Origin: Phellopilus nigrolimitatus | Taxonomy: Eukaryota > Basidiomycota > Agaricomycetes > Hymenochaetales > Hymenochaetaceae | Direction of reading: 5' to 3' | NCBI GenBank assembly: GCA_021029095.1 | Contig: JAJOHG010000002.1 | Span: 558,001-622,000 of the forward strand | Length of the DNA stretch: 64,000 bases | Shown: positions 21,563 through 38,165 of the stretch, one piece after another | How positions within the stretch are numbered: the first letter of the stretch is position 1 | How the letters are laid out: every line of letters begins with the position of its first letter | The notes under the pieces: model-generated | What the model saw: the letters and a program-made list of their open reading frames with translations, nothing else | Told to the model about the DNA's origin: nothing | Databases searched by the model: none | Made by a program: the position numbers and the translations under genes

Positions 21563-24496
21563 ATGAGCACGTCGGATAGTAATTTCTCTTCTGCGCTTTC
21601 GACATGGAAGGGTGTGTTGTGGAAACTGTACTCGCAACGAGAAAAGGAACTAAATTGCGTCTATTTACAGACATAAATCTCGCGGAGCTCCAGAAGACGT
21701 TGGACGCACAAGGGATAGAAATTGTAGACAACCAGAAAGAGAGCGTCATTGGTAGAAAGGCTCTGGCCGATCGTACAAAAGGTATGAACATGTGTACATC
21801 TGTCTTTGCATGTAAGTATAACTTCGAGGCTATAGAATTCAAGAAGATACCAGACGAAAACAAGCTCAGCGCGTGGAAGACTCTCCTGAAGGGTGTGTCC
21901 AAGCCTATCATTGTTCATTTTCCGCACATTGACTTACAAGTTTGATAGCCTACCAGTCGGAGATAGATAGTCTTACAAAGCGATCGAAAACCTCTGAGAA
22001 TGCGTTTCTCAGTCTGTACAAGAAGCTCGCGGAGGCTCCGGATCCATTCCCGCTCCTCGACGCTGCTGTTGTGTGTCATTTGCATATTGAACGTGTTGAA
22101 ACCATCTTAACTACTTCTTAAATGCAAGGAACAAACCATCAAAGCTTCGCAAGCATCCAAGCTAGAAACTGAAGTTGCAAGGCTGAGAGAGGAGAATGCT
22201 TCCCTCCATCGCAAAGTCACCGACCTCTCGAGCATTGAAGCTGCAAAGAAGAAGGCCGACGCGAAAGCTCAACAGATTGAGGATCGCATGGAGGACATGA
22301 TCTCCGAGCGCGTCTTGCAGAAAGAGAATGAGCTACATGCGACGTACGACGAGAAACTGCGGAACTATGAGGATAGGTATGCCTGTTGGGTATATGTCAT
22401 GATGTGTCACCTGGCTGGTACTCACCCGCGACGTTTGTACCCGCTAGAGAGAAAGACCTTGTCCGTCAACTCTCCCTGACGCAGACGCAGCTGCGGGACC
22501 TCCGCACGTCGAATGAGTCGAACCAAGCTAAGCTACTGGATCACTCGCAGCGCCAAGGCAAGCAGGAGCATATCATAAATTGATTCTTACGGCTGATATC
22601 GAAGTCGTACAGACCAGGAAACGGTCGCAAAACTTTCCGAGCTTGATATGATCGTCGCCGAGCTGGAGCGCGCAAACAACCGAGTCGCTGCGGCTGAGAG
22701 GAGGAATGTAAGTCACACATACTTCATGTACTCAAAATGCTCTGTTAATCTTGCTGCTTCTCCCAGGAACTCCTTCGTGCAGAGATGGAATCCGTACGGA
22801 GTGGAAGCGATACTGCAAGCAGGTGCGTGACTTCCTCTTCCCACATAGGTATTTAATTCTCTTACGATACCCCAAAGGATCGCCCCACTTGAACATCAAA
22901 TCTCCGAGCTGACTTCTGAGTCCGAGCACTTGTCGCGCGTCCTGGATGCGCAGAAGGCAGCGAGCGCAGAGACCGAAGATGTACTGCGGAAGAAAATAGA
23001 CGAGAAGGCCAAGGAGCTTTCTCTTCGGGTGAGTTTCCTTGGCGTTCATTAATTGGATTGTAGTCTCAAAGAGCCACGGTGAACTAACTTTACGTAGGAC
23101 TCAGAGGTTTCGGGTTTGAGGCAGAGACTCAGCAAATACGCGGACTACGACGAGATCAAGCGTGAACTCGATATCATGAAGGCATGTCTACGTTCATTTG
23201 ACTGTCCTTATAAGATAATTTACAAGGTACTTTTTGTCTTTCCAGTACGTTGAATTCGGCGAAATGGATGAGGACGAGCTTACTGCCGAAGGTGGCTATA
23301 TCCTGGACGGCAACAGACTCGGTTTGTCCCTTCCGAACCCCAATCCTGCAAAAACGGGCTCGCAGCAGAGCAGTTCTCTTGAGACGCTGCTTGCGACGAA
23401 GAACAAGCGGATCGTCGAGGAACTCACTAGGCTCAGAGTATGTTTTTCGCCCCTTTTCCAGAGCTATTTCTAATAAAACATAACTCATTGTTCTTTACCC
23501 GAACAATCGTATCGATGATTAGGTTGCTCACGGTGATCTCGAGTTACGAATGGCTGAGACATCGGAAGAACTACGTCTCACTAAAGCTGATCTGGAGGAT
23601 AAGCGCATACTAAATGAGCGTCTTGAGCTCGACCTCATGCAGCTCGAGGCGCACAACCCGAGGTCGAATGGCACGCACACGCCGTCAGGTTGGGACGTAC
23701 CAAAGGATGGTATCGCGGATTTGGATCTGGGAGGAAGAAAGTTCGCGTCCGTGAGTCTACTGATATAGTTGATTGATCGTTTACTCGGGAAAAATGACAT
23801 GAACTTGTTCTTGCTTTATCAGGACACGTCGGCGAGGTCAACACCAATTCCATTCGCCCCCTCTGCGGACACATCCATTTTACCGATTGTCACGAGCCAA
23901 CGCGATCGTTTCCGCCAGAGAAACGCCGAGCTCGAAGAGGTGCGTGCTTCTTTCTTTTTTTCTTTTAAATTCTTACGGATTCAAATAAACTTGGTTTCTA
24001 CGTAGGAGCTACGCAGGCAGTTCCAGACGATATCAGAGCTACGCGCGGAGGTGAAGACCCTACAGACGGACAATCTGAAACTATATGAGAAAGTTCGCTA
24101 CATGCAGAGCTACCGCGAGGACGCGCAGCTCAATCCCCTACCCGCCGCAAGACAGGATGACATGAGCAAGTATCACGCGCGCTATGAAGAGGCGATGAAT
24201 CCCTTCGAGGCGTTTCGTGGGCGGGTAAGCGCTGTCAAGAGTCTTTCTTTCCCTTGCTCATCTCAACACTTTTTTCATTAAATTTATAGGAGGCTGCACG
24301 GGCGTTTCAGGCGCTGAACCTCGTAGAGAAAGCCGTGCTTTCGCTCACACGTGTGATCCTGGGGAACCGCCGCGCACGTACCTTCTTCATCTTCTACGCC
24401 CTCGCGCTACACGTGCTCGTCATGTTCACCACCTATGAGTGCACGACATCGTCGTCAGTCGCAACTGGGCCAATCCAACCTCCTCACATACTATGA
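21563..24496 (+). CDS. COY1: Golgi coiled-coil membrane protein CASP/COY1
   Basis: CASP-type golgin, a tail-anchored Golgi coiled-coil protein linked to retrograde vesicle tethering. The start MSTSDSNFSSALSTWK at 21563 joins at 21611/21671 to give WKDINLAELQKTLD, the usual CASP N-terminal WK..(D/N)L..LQ..LD pattern, then EFKK...LLKAYQSEIDSLTKRSK. The middle is a long coiled coil over about ten exons (including a segment around 23230-23440 ending in LATKNKRIVEELTRLR, typical of CASP). The last exon holds EAARAFQALNLVEKAVLSLTRVILGNRRARTFF in family order, then a C-terminal membrane span (FFIFYALALHVLVMF) and a 20-residue lumenal tail, stop at 24494-24496. Not all internal exon edges were fixed. 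Confidence 0.92.
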
Positions 24497-24700
24497 TATC
24501 TCCATAACTCATATGTCAGATAGCCCATTTGTTTATACCTCGCATGTTTTTTTTTCTTCTTTATTACAGTTATTTCTTTCAAGTTCCCTTTTTCTCGCTG
24601 TCAATCCTAATCTTCTATTCGGACTATGTATGTCGCATGTGTGTAAATAGAAGTATATAACGTCTTTGGACAGTAGCAACCTCTTTATTTCGTTTATTTA

Positions 24701-26572
24701 TCAGCAGGTTATCGCGGTTGTCCACGCTTTGAAACTCTCAGTGACGAGTTCAAGAGCTTCCTTCGTCGTGAACTCCCCACCGGTGAGGAAATGACAAGCC
24801 GTTGTACTCGTATAGCATGATTATCAAGACTGGTGCTCGAGCGCGTATACCACAGACGACATCATGGACAGCCAGTGCTTGCTCTCGCGGGTGCGGCAGA
24901 TATGAATTGAGGAGTCCGAGTCGGCCTAAGTTTCGGATAGATGAAACGAAAATTGCGGGGACGTAGAATATCTCGGGATTGAAATTCTGGTAAGCAACGT
25001 GTCCTGTGAGTTCACGGGTAAAGTAGCCTTCAAGGGATTGCTCATCAATAGAGACGAGGTCGTATTTCAGTGATATGATTCTGTAAGAAAAAAAGAAAAA
25101 AAATCTCACGTCAAATGTCTGCCAGGCGTTTGCCACCTCCTGCACCATATCCCAGAAGACAGTTTCGTCTAGCTCGCGTCTGACCGAGTTGGCTCCGTTA
25201 AGTTTAATCAGTTTGCGAACAACGTCCATTGCTAGAAGGATGGTGTCCCGTCAGAAGCGCTGAGCGGTGTACTGGTCGGTGATTCGTAAGAGTCGTACCC
25301 GCCTGGGAGTTTATGACGCTGTACAATGTGAATTAATCATTTGACACATTTTCCGAAAAACAAGACCCCTACATGGTTCATGAAGTTCAACGCAATAAGG
25401 TAATGCGTCGATGTCGAGAACGCACTGGCTACCTCCTTGAAGCGCTCCTTTCCAAACCCCTCAGCAGTTTTAAGAGACGTCTCCGCATGCGCGAGCACGC
25501 TGAGCGCGGTCACGACCTGGGTGATCGTCCGGCCTCTCCTTCTGGCCACCGCATGATGTCTTGCAGTTATTTCGCGAGAAAATTCAACCAGGTGGGCAAC
25601 GTCGCCGTGTCTACCTGTCTCGAGAGGGGCATACAACCAAGGAGTCTTCAGCGAAGAAAACCGGTATCAGAAAAGTTGCTACTTTACACAAGAGACGAAA
25701 AACTATGAAGAGGAAACATACCACCGCTGGCGGGTGCATAGGTAGGTCTTTTGTTTCCTTCGATGGTGTAACATCAAGTGTTAGATCGGGGGGTACACCT
25801 CTTTCTGCTAGAGACATAGTGAATGGTCCAGGTGGTGCCAGGCGCACGACCTCCGTACCCCACTTGATAGCAGACACGGCTCTTTGTTCGAGCACATCAG
25901 TTAAGAACCAAAAAAATATCCATCATTGCAAAAGCGCTGCGTCCGTCGGTGCTGTTATGCGAGATTACCATGCTATAAAAGGCGATATTTAGTCTCGAAA
26001 AAAAGAGGGGACCAAATAAACGGAGACGAGACTAACCTGATTTGCCAGCATTTTCCAAGGGGTGAGATATGCAGTTCCGCTACGTAGTGGTCCTCTGAAC
26101 AAAGCCACCAGCACTTGTCCTTGAGATCACAATGTTTCTCGTATAGTGGCTTGATTTCGTCCGAAAAGAATACCGTCTCGTCTAGCCATTTTTCGGAATC
26201 TTCGGCTGATAAAGGAACGGTGTAGCAGAATGCGATGCCGTTGTCTGTGGACGGAGGCCTGGACACTTTACATGCGATCCCAGGTATGAAGTGCCGGAAC
26301 GCAAGCCAAGCGGCGCGGACGTGCGCTTCTAAGGACTTGTGACTCGGTGACGAAAGGATACCGACGGCGGCGGATATTGTTAGCTGCGTTGACCCATCCA
26401 TGAATTCCCTGACAAAAGTGGACGTCAGATAATTGAAAAAAAGGTATAATCTTACTTGCGTCATGTTGCTCGTCAAAAGCTCGGTCCCAAAGCACTTGCG
26501 AGTATAAACATTGTCCGTTGCTGCCTTATGTAAAATATACTCTTCCCCAGACGTTACGAGCATGAGCAGCTA
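24701..26572 (-). pseudogene. Acyltransferase-like (condensation-fold) gene, apparently frameshifted
   Basis: Several minus-strand segments read as one gene: about 26563-26040 (VRAAWLAFRHFIPGIACKVS, a typical N-terminal condensation-fold segment), 25895-25725 (SAIKWGTEVVRLAPPGP), 25640-25375 (RGRTITQVVTALSVLAHAE, the core region), 25229-25110 and 25060-24701 (YFTRELTGHVAYQNFNPE, then LLNSYLPHPREQA). This pattern resembles basidiomycete CoA-dependent acyltransferase-like proteins; I did not find a clean HHxxxDG motif. Near 24800 the frame that reads PVLIIMLYEYNG ends its similarity, and the expected continuation (CHFLTGGEFTTKEALELVTE, stop at 24703-24701) is one frame over with no room for an intron. 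It could be a pseudogene, a sequencing indel, or a mis-spliced reading on my part. The family is tentative. Confidence 0.4.
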
Positions 26573-26949
26573 CAGTCAAAGATAGGGGAGCAAAGGGAGC
26601 AGTGATAACTCGGATCATTCTGGCAGCACGTTTAAGTACTATGCGCAAACTTGAGGACGATCAGGCCTGCCTGACACTGATTCGTAGTACGATATGCCCG
26701 AATAGAAGTTTACTAGTAAAGCGAGAAAGCCTTCAAAACGTCACCTAGACAGCTTGTTCGGTGATTAAACGCAGAAGTATATGGAAAGAAGAGAAAAGAG
26801 CCTTTTCCAGCTCAATAGGCAACGAGGTGAAGTTGTCAAGCTGATTCGTCTTCAAGGGTGTGATTCGGATTGTCGCGGTTGAAATATGCGAGTGGTTGCT
26901 TAACTATAAAAAAAAATACCAAAAAAATTTCAAAATAAGAGGACGCATG
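26573..26949. other. Intergenic, nothing recognised
   Basis: About 380 bp of AT-richer sequence with A-runs near 26910-26940. It may hold the 5' flank of the acyltransferase-like gene and the 3' end of the F-box-like gene. Confidence 0.4.
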
Positions 26950-28007
26950 GTGCTCAGATGTCAGAACAACACCATTTCTTGCAATTTAAAATAAAATCTG
27001 TGTTTTTGGAAGGACTTGCGAAAACGCAGGCAAGAACGTCCACCCTGCACCCTACAGTCAGCCAGACTGCAAGAAGTTGTAGCATTCGGCAGCAGTATTT
27101 TGACCCTCTGTCGACGAATTAAGCACATAAAGTAACTCGAGGCGTGGCTGGCATCCGCCGAAACGTGATGAGACGGAGCAAGCCTCCTCGAGTTCTTCAG
27201 GAGCATCCAAGAAAGACAGATCCTGCGCGAAGCCGAAGTAGCCAACGTGCATAAGTCAACCCCATAAGCTTCATAATCGCGAGAGATTTCAGTGTTGCTG
27301 GCGGACTGACAAATTCACGCAGTGAACGACTTGTCTGCCCTGTAATCGACCACCCCAAGTCAGAACAGTTCATCACTAACTTCAGGCTTTTCAGGTGAGA
27401 CACGGCTGCGCAAATGTCGAGGAAAATTCACCCAGAATCCAAAGCCTCTCCAAAGACAATTAATCACTGAGTTGTCGAATGAGATTGGCGTCTGCCCCTT
27501 CAGCGATGTCGGCGTCAACAATGTATCCATTGAAGCCAGCATGAAGCAGGCGAAGATAAGGTGCATCACAAAGGAGATCAACAAAGAGGGTCCGGCAAGC
27601 ATTCGATACTGTCCAAGACGGCATTGTGGCAAGCTCCCGCAAATGACAGCGCAGTCTTTGCACGGAGCCCCAATGATGACTATGGCTCTTCGCCAGAGAT
27701 CGCACCGCACCGCGCGACGCTCATCCACGATCGATAGACAAGGCTCATTGCCGCGAAACTCTGGTATTCGGATCCTCGGAAAATATCCATGTCCGTCATG
27801 CTCGTTGATTTCGAATGCTAGCAGCTTCATGTTGCTAATCAGGGCGCCAATTAATTCGCGCATGATGTGAAGCAAACCCATCGTACCTAATCTGTACCGA
27901 TATATAGCAGTAAAACCATTTCCTCGAAGTGTATTTCCAGTGACAAAGAGTATAGGATCCAGGAAGTCTGAGCGCAACTGAGTCGGCAAGAGGCGTCGGC
28001 GTTTCAA
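26950..28007 (-). CDS. Possible F-box/LRR-like protein, structure unresolved
   Basis: I do not recognise this firmly. Segments in several minus-strand frames read like the leucine-rich part of agaricomycete F-box proteins: HLRELATMPSWTVSNACRTL with CDAPYLRLLHAGFNG (27660-27520), LREFVSPPATLKSLAIMK (about 27340-27270) and FLDAPEELEEACSV (about 27220-27180). The frames do not join into one open frame, so introns or decay must be assumed. No F-box motif is clear. The 5' end lies only 54 bp from the divergent start of uS14m. A degraded member of a large expanded family is as likely as a working gene. Confidence 0.3.
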
Positions 28008-28060
28008 ATCTTTAACCCTACTCGCGAACTTGTGCTGATCTCCTCCGTTCCTCCTCCACC

Positions 28061-28489
28061 ATGCCTAAATTCGCAAAGAATGTATGTGTCATGCGCGACA
28101 TGAGAGCGCGCCAGGGCGTCAAGGACAACGAAATCCTGAGGCGTGCGTACCTTTACGTTGCGCGCAACCAGACCCTCGCGCCGCAGGTGCGCTACCAGGC
28201 GCAGCTTCAGCTGAACACGTTCGGCAAGGACACTCGCCCGACGACGGTGAAAAACCGCTGCCATGTAAGCGGCCGCGGGAAGGGGATCATGAGCGAGTTC
28301 GCGCTGTCTCGGGTGCGTGTTTCTGACTCCTGTCTGTCCTTGCGGTCTCCATAGCAGGCAGACGTAAATGTGATTGAATATAGTCGCTTGCTGACGCCCT
28401 TTTCCTCCTCATTTTTTCTTAACCAGTTCCAATTTCGCATGAGAGCACTTCAAGGTCTTCTGCCGGGTGTGAAGAAGGCGTCTTGGTAG
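28061..28489 (+). CDS. MRP2: Mitochondrial small-subunit ribosomal protein uS14m
   Basis: Small mitochondrial ribosomal subunit protein. Two exons, 28061-28312 and 28427-28489, join in phase to 104 residues. MRDMRARQGVKDNEILRR and the uS14 core (KNRCHVSGRGKGIMSEFALS, then RFQFRMRA, LLPGVKKASW) match uS14m, which ends in a conserved (A/S)W. As in other mitochondrial uS14 proteins there is no CxxC zinc motif. The start is the first ATG in frame (MPKFAKN). It converges with TFB1. Confidence 0.93.
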
Positions 28490-28940
28490 CGTCCATGGGC
28501 TCCGTACGTTTCTACCTTTGAGCTTTCGTGCAGGAATCTAAGTCAATATCTAGGAGTTTTCGGCCTGAACGTTCTGAAGCTTTGTACCCGGTTCATTAAC
28601 GTGCTACACGTATCCTATAATCTCGTTACAGGACGTACAGTCCCAATCTCCCCTAGCTCCGCTACCGGTCATTACAACTATTCAGTAGTATGCCGACCAT
28701 GCCGCTCGCCTTCACACCATCCCCGCTCTCGATTCACTTACAAAATGTTCAGGCTCTTCGCAACCCATGGTTAGAAAAAGACAATCTAGCAGTGTAGCAG
28801 CGTGCTTAAGTGATTCTGCGAATTTTCGGTTGCAAGGGCGGCAATGATTATTTCATCTTGTCGTTACAGTTGAAATTAGGCTAGACTACACTATGGTGAT
28901 CACAAAAAAAAAACTTCAAGCCGCATCGAGAACCCCGCTT
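28490..28940. other. Shared 3' flank of uS14m and TFB1
   Basis: 450 bp between the stop codons of two convergent genes, so probably the two 3' UTRs. No coding signal or other structure is seen. Confidence 0.65.
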
Positions 28941-31382
28941 TTACCGGGGAGGCCTGCGACTCTTTTGAAACTGCAAGGCTTTTTCTACTGCAGCGAGGAC
29001 GGGCTTCATCGCCTAGAGAACAAGTCAGATAAGAAAACGTCAACGGAGATGGTTGAAAAACGACACCGACCACTTCTACCTTTGTTGGGTCGACGCCCTC
29101 CGCTCGAGCAACCTGGACGATGGCGTCGACCTTCTCCGGCGTCTTTGCCAGGTAGCCCGCCATTTTGGCGACCTTGGCAGCTTTCTGAGCAGGCGTGGCA
29201 GGCGCGAGTACCTGCCCCTCTGCGGTCGACGGGTAGATGGATGACCAGAACTGACGTAGGAACTCGTTCGCGGCGGTCTGGCATGTGCGCATTTGCGCGA
29301 AGACGCCTTCGGGTATATCGTCTGAGGAAATATTAAGATAAGAGAATGCCAGAAGGATGAAGAAGGACAGGAGATTATATTTTTTTGTTTACACGTACTC
29401 TTACGCATCTTGACCTCTAGACGTGCCTGCACGTTCTGTGTCATCGTCAATAACGCCGCATCGCCAGCTTTTTTCTCGATTTTTAGCTGCAAAAATGATG
29501 TTATTGTTAGCTATGTAACGGAAATGATTGAGATACATCAACACCACGTACGTTGCTCAGGCTCGTACCCCAATCATTCACTTGTGCTCGAACGTCCGGC
29601 AGGACGGACCTAAAAGGTGGCATCTAGACGAGTTAGATTTTTAGGAAGGTCCTTCCAATCAAGAAATTGCTGAGCTCTTACTATATCATCGTCAGCAACA
29701 GTCTGACCTGCCACTCGCCCGTCAAAATATCGATCGCGGTCCTTCATCTCCAGAATAATTCCGGCCGATGATTCTGCGTCATGCAGGTCGTCTAAATCGA
29801 TTTGGGCGTACAGGGACTACAGACACGATCTCTGTCAATAAAATAAGCAGATAAGTGCTGCTCTGGTAAATACCTCTTTATCGTCATCAAAACGGCGTCT
29901 CTTGCTCGGGCTGCCCCTGTGAACAACGTCATCAGCAAAAGCGAAAGTGCTGGCTCGAGTAAACTTACTCCGCGGCGTTTAACAATCTCTCCGAGTGCTC
30001 GTTGAACTTGCGAATGAGCGGCAAAGCTCCGCGCTGTCTGCCCGCTTGCATGGTAGTGTCTTTTTGGTTCCCAGACTACCGAAACACTGAGATCGAGCAC
30101 GAAACACGCTATCGTCAAGCGAACCGACCTCTGTGTGATCTTCCTGGGTGGCATTCAAATTTACAAATATTTGGACATTATCGTCACGCTGCCGTCGCGG
30201 TTCGAGTTCTGTCGAATTACAGGTGTGAGAAGTCAAGGCGAGTAAATTAGGATAACCACGCACCATCATCCTCCCTCTCAACGTACTTGTCGAATATAGG
30301 ATCGTCTTTGACTACGTGCTGTGCCGCAGAAGAACGAATTGACGCCCGATGTATGTTATATAACTTCGATTGAAAATAACGTTTCCAGAACTCCGCCTCC
30401 GTGAGCTGTACACTTTCTTCAGAACTGCATGCCATCAGAATAATATGCGCACACACCTGCTTCGGCACCGTCTCATTGTAAGCCTTCGCCACCACAGGGT
30501 ATTCTTCGAAAATATCGCGGATTATTTGAGGAGTAACGACAATCTTGGTATCACCACCAGCGACGGTTTCCGGTCGAGGATCGACAATTTGACCTGGCCT
30601 TCCGCGTTTCTGGCTTTCCTGTGCAGCTTCGGAGAGTAGAAGATGCTTCAAACGCGTAAGTATATCAGACAACTTGTCGTGGGCGCCTAGCAACCAAAAA
30701 GAAAGTGAAATGCACTTACTTCTCTGCCCTCCCAGAACTCCGATTCGGTTATCTGCCCAGTCATGACCAATTCTCGATGCAACGTTGCGAGTTCGGGATT
30801 CTTCATAAGCACTTTCTTGCGTATACGGAAGTCCTCTGTGGAGCCACCGGGGGCGGAGGAAGACGCGCGGCCATTACTGGAGACGGACGTCGCACGCGAG
30901 ACTGCTGGGACTGGAAGTGGGGTAAAGGACTTGGGAGTAGATGTAGATGCATGCCCAGGGGTCTTTGAAGACGGCAGCAGCGGTTTTGTAGGGGTGTCTG
31001 TGGTAGAAGCGCGGTTGAGAACGATTATGTTCGTGATCTCTTTCTTGAACAGCTCGCGCTCGGTGGACGCGGTGGCCTGAGGCGCGGTGAACATGAATGT
31101 GTGTCCCACATCGTCTCCGACGAGGGCAAGCTTGAGCTTGACTTGCGGGGAGCCCTCTTTGCTGCAAAAAAGTGCTAAAAGACGCGGTCAGTATGACGCG
31201 TCTTGCAGTATAGCAGTGCCAGAATTACAAGCGGCTTTGGAGTTTGGAATGCGAAGGTCCGGGGCTTGTTTGCCTGCAGCTGTCCACTGGAGATGGGAAT
31301 GGGTGAGTTCAAGGAGGCCAGGAGATTTCTTGTAGGAGGCCTTTGCGCGACATAGGATGGATGGAGTCGAAGGCATCACCAT
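28941..31382 (-). CDS. TFB1: TFIIH core subunit TFB1 (p62)
   Basis: Core subunit of TFIIH, needed for RNA polymerase II initiation and nucleotide excision repair. The likely start is MVMPSTPSILC at 31382 (a second ATG at 31376). An N-terminal PH-like domain follows: SYKKSPGLLELTHSHLQW, then across an intron SLFCSKEGSPQVKLKLALVG and HTFMFTAPQA. Two BSD-domain segments come next: KVLMKNPELATLHRELV..TESEFWEGRE near 30850-30720 and LTEAEFWKRYFQSKLYN near 30400-30350, each with the FW signature. The C-terminal helical part reads FWSSIYPSTAEG and KAAKVAKMAGYLAKTPEKVD, and the last exon AMKPVLAAVEKALQFQKSRR ends at a TAA at 28943-28941. Domain order and length match yeast Tfb1/human GTF2H1. Internal exon edges are only partly fixed. 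Confidence 0.9.
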
Positions 31383-31682
31383 CCCGACGACGCGCCTCTT
31401 TCCTCGGCTTTGACCGCACAACCACAAGCCAACGCCACAATAGTAAATTTCCGACGCGGCTGATACACCCAAGTCTTGAGCGATCTGGATAATTGAATTC
31501 AACTGAAAACCCTCGAAAAATAAAATAAAATCTTAGAAGCTCCCGATTCCTGCAACCCTGACTTGACTCGGTCTCGGGAGCGTCGAGCGTGGGAATGTAG
31601 ATCCTCTGCGTAGCATACAACCTGTAGCAAAAGCGCTCCGGTCGGTTTATCCGCTCTTTCTTGTGCTTTCTACATTCGCTCC
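31383..31682. promoter_or_regulatory. Bidirectional promoter, TFB1 / phosphatase
   Basis: 300 bp between two divergent start codons. No specific motif is recognised. Confidence 0.5.
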
Positions 31683-32770
31683 ATGGCTCAGAACGTCAAG
31701 AGACAGCTCGTTGTGTTTGATTTTGACTGGTGCGCACATATGCAGAGTTCCTCGGTATCTTCATAATTTTACGGCAGGTCCCTGGCCGACCAAGACACAG
31801 ACCGATGGATCTTCGAGGTCCTCGCGCCCCATCTGCGCAGGCAGATGAAGTCGCTCAAAGCATCGATGCAATGGACAGACTTGGTGTACGGCTTTATTTA
31901 TACCAATCTAGTGAGCACCGACCAAAGACTAGCCTTCCTGCTGCAAAAGCGCACAGTCCCTACGCGACGTCCACGCTGAAGGCAAGACGCGGGAGGACAT
32001 CGAAAACGCGCTGCGCATTATGCCTTTCGTACGTCCGTGCTCCGAGCTCGTTGTCCGGCCCCTCTGAAACCCTGAAAGCACCCAGCTATGGTCAGGGCGG
32101 TTAAAAACCTGAAGGCACGCACGGATATCGACACCACCTTCTTCATCCTCTCGAACTCGAACTCCGTCTTCATCTCGACGATCCTCGAGGCGAAGGAAAT
32201 CACGGACGTTTTCGATCTCGTCGTCACCAACCCGGCGGAATGGGACCCCTCTGGGCTGCTTAAGCTCCGCAGACGCGTCGACCCGACGGGGCCGCAACAC
32301 TCATGTAGCGTCGGTTGCAGTCCCAACATGTGCAAGGGTGTGTATGCATATATTCCATCCTCCTGCTTGTGTCCCTCTCTTAAAGCGCGTGTGTTGATTA
32401 TTCGACAAAATTATTTGTGATAGGTGACGAGCTGGACGCGTTCCTAAAGGACCATGCGCCGTACGACCGCGTCATTTACGTCGGTGATGGATCAAACGAC
32501 TTCTGCCCCGTCATACGCATGAGAAAGTGCGTTTCCTCTTCGTCTTTAGTTTTCTCTTTCCTAATACTTCACTTGCTATCTTCCCAAATATTTTTTGGAT
32601 AATCTGTATCTAATATCATTTTCACTTTTTGGGTACACAGACAAGATATGGTCCTCTGTAGGAGCTACCGCGGGCTGCAGCAGCGGATCGGCAAGGAGGG
32701 CGGTGTCAAGTGCGCAATCAAGTACTGGGGCGGCGCATGGGAGGTTGAGGAGATATTTGGCCAGCTTTAG
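31683..32770 (+). CDS. HAD-superfamily phosphatase, PHOSPHO1/PHOSPHO2 type
   Basis: Haloacid-dehalogenase phosphatase of the PHOSPHO group; relatives hydrolyse phosphocholine/phosphoethanolamine or pyridoxal phosphate. Six exons close in phase: 31683-31729, 31778-31883, 31957-32028, 32079-32337, 32424-32526 and 32641-32770, giving 238 residues. Motif I is VVFDFDWSLAD (DxDxS, nucleophile Asp at about residue 12), split by the first intron. Motif II is FFILSNSN. Motifs III/IV are the Lys in NMCKGDEL and YVGDGSNDFCP. The PHOSPHO-specific Cys-rich stretch (RRRVDPTGPQH...VGCSPNMCKG) is present, as is the closing KYWGGAWEVEEIF. The substrate cannot be fixed from sequence alone. It is divergent from TFB1 and convergent with YAK1. 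Confidence 0.9.
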
Positions 32771-33239
32771 AATCAAGAATATCACAATCTTTATACTCGG
32801 AGATATATAGATTGTCTTTTGTATTAGGTCCAGAGATAAAAAAAGAAAATAGGATTTCAGACTCCCCTCGACCAAACTGATCAGGATTATCTCATCCCTG
32901 TATCCATTTCAATCTCGACGAAATTGCGTGCAAGGTATCTTTATACATTGTGACCGTGAATGCAGACTGTCATTACATGACATCGCAGACACAAGAAGCC
33001 GCGCCATACTAGGAAAACGCGCGTTGAGCGCTGGCTACGGAGAACATGGTCAAACAGCAAAGGTGTGCGTGCTGCGAGCAAAGAAAAGAGAAAAAAGACG
33101 ACAGGAGAAAGTTGACGTAAAAATATTGAACAGATTGGAGGCAGCTCACTCAAGCAATATACACACAGCACCGGCATGGGAAGTGTCATCGTTCCCACAT
33201 GCACTCGGAACAAGATCAGCATTCACAAAGATTTCAATT
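32771..33239. other. Shared 3' flank, phosphatase and YAK1
   Basis: 469 bp between convergent stop codons, rich in A/T runs near 32800-32860. Interpreted as two 3' UTRs; no coding signal. Confidence 0.6.
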
Positions 33240-37692
<4,453 letters not shown>

Positions 37693-38165
37693 GCTCTCAG
37701 GTCCTCTTTTGTCCTCACTCTCTGGTGGCGTCCGACGAGACGAGCGTGGTAATCCTCTCTCTCTTGTCGTCGTCGACGAGAACGACGGGGACGAAGGAGA
37801 CAGACGGCGGCGGGACGACGATGCGACGGCGCGGGAGCCGGATGCGGTTAGAGATCAAGTTAGAACGTCAAGTGAGCGGCGTCGACGTTGTGCGTCTGAA
37901 CCGGTGGTATAGGGCGATTACCCACGGACGGTGACACGCGGTCTTTGGCAACTCTCGATATTACCGATTATTTATTATCGATTTCACTTCAGCTTCACCG
38001 CATAGAAGCCGTATAGAAATATACAAAGAAAGATGAAGTAGAACCTCCAGAACTGTTCATATGTTACAACTATATATATCATCACACGGGTGGGACTATA
38101 GTCCGTTCAGTACAATGACCGTTGCCAGCGGCCCATCGACGATTCATGATTCAATCTTCAATCCC
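37693..38165. other. Intergenic, YAK1 promoter and PAC4 3' flank
   Basis: 473 bp between two genes on the same strand. It contains the 5' region of YAK1 and the 3' end of PAC4. A short (TA)n stretch lies near 38070; otherwise nothing is recognised. Confidence 0.55.
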
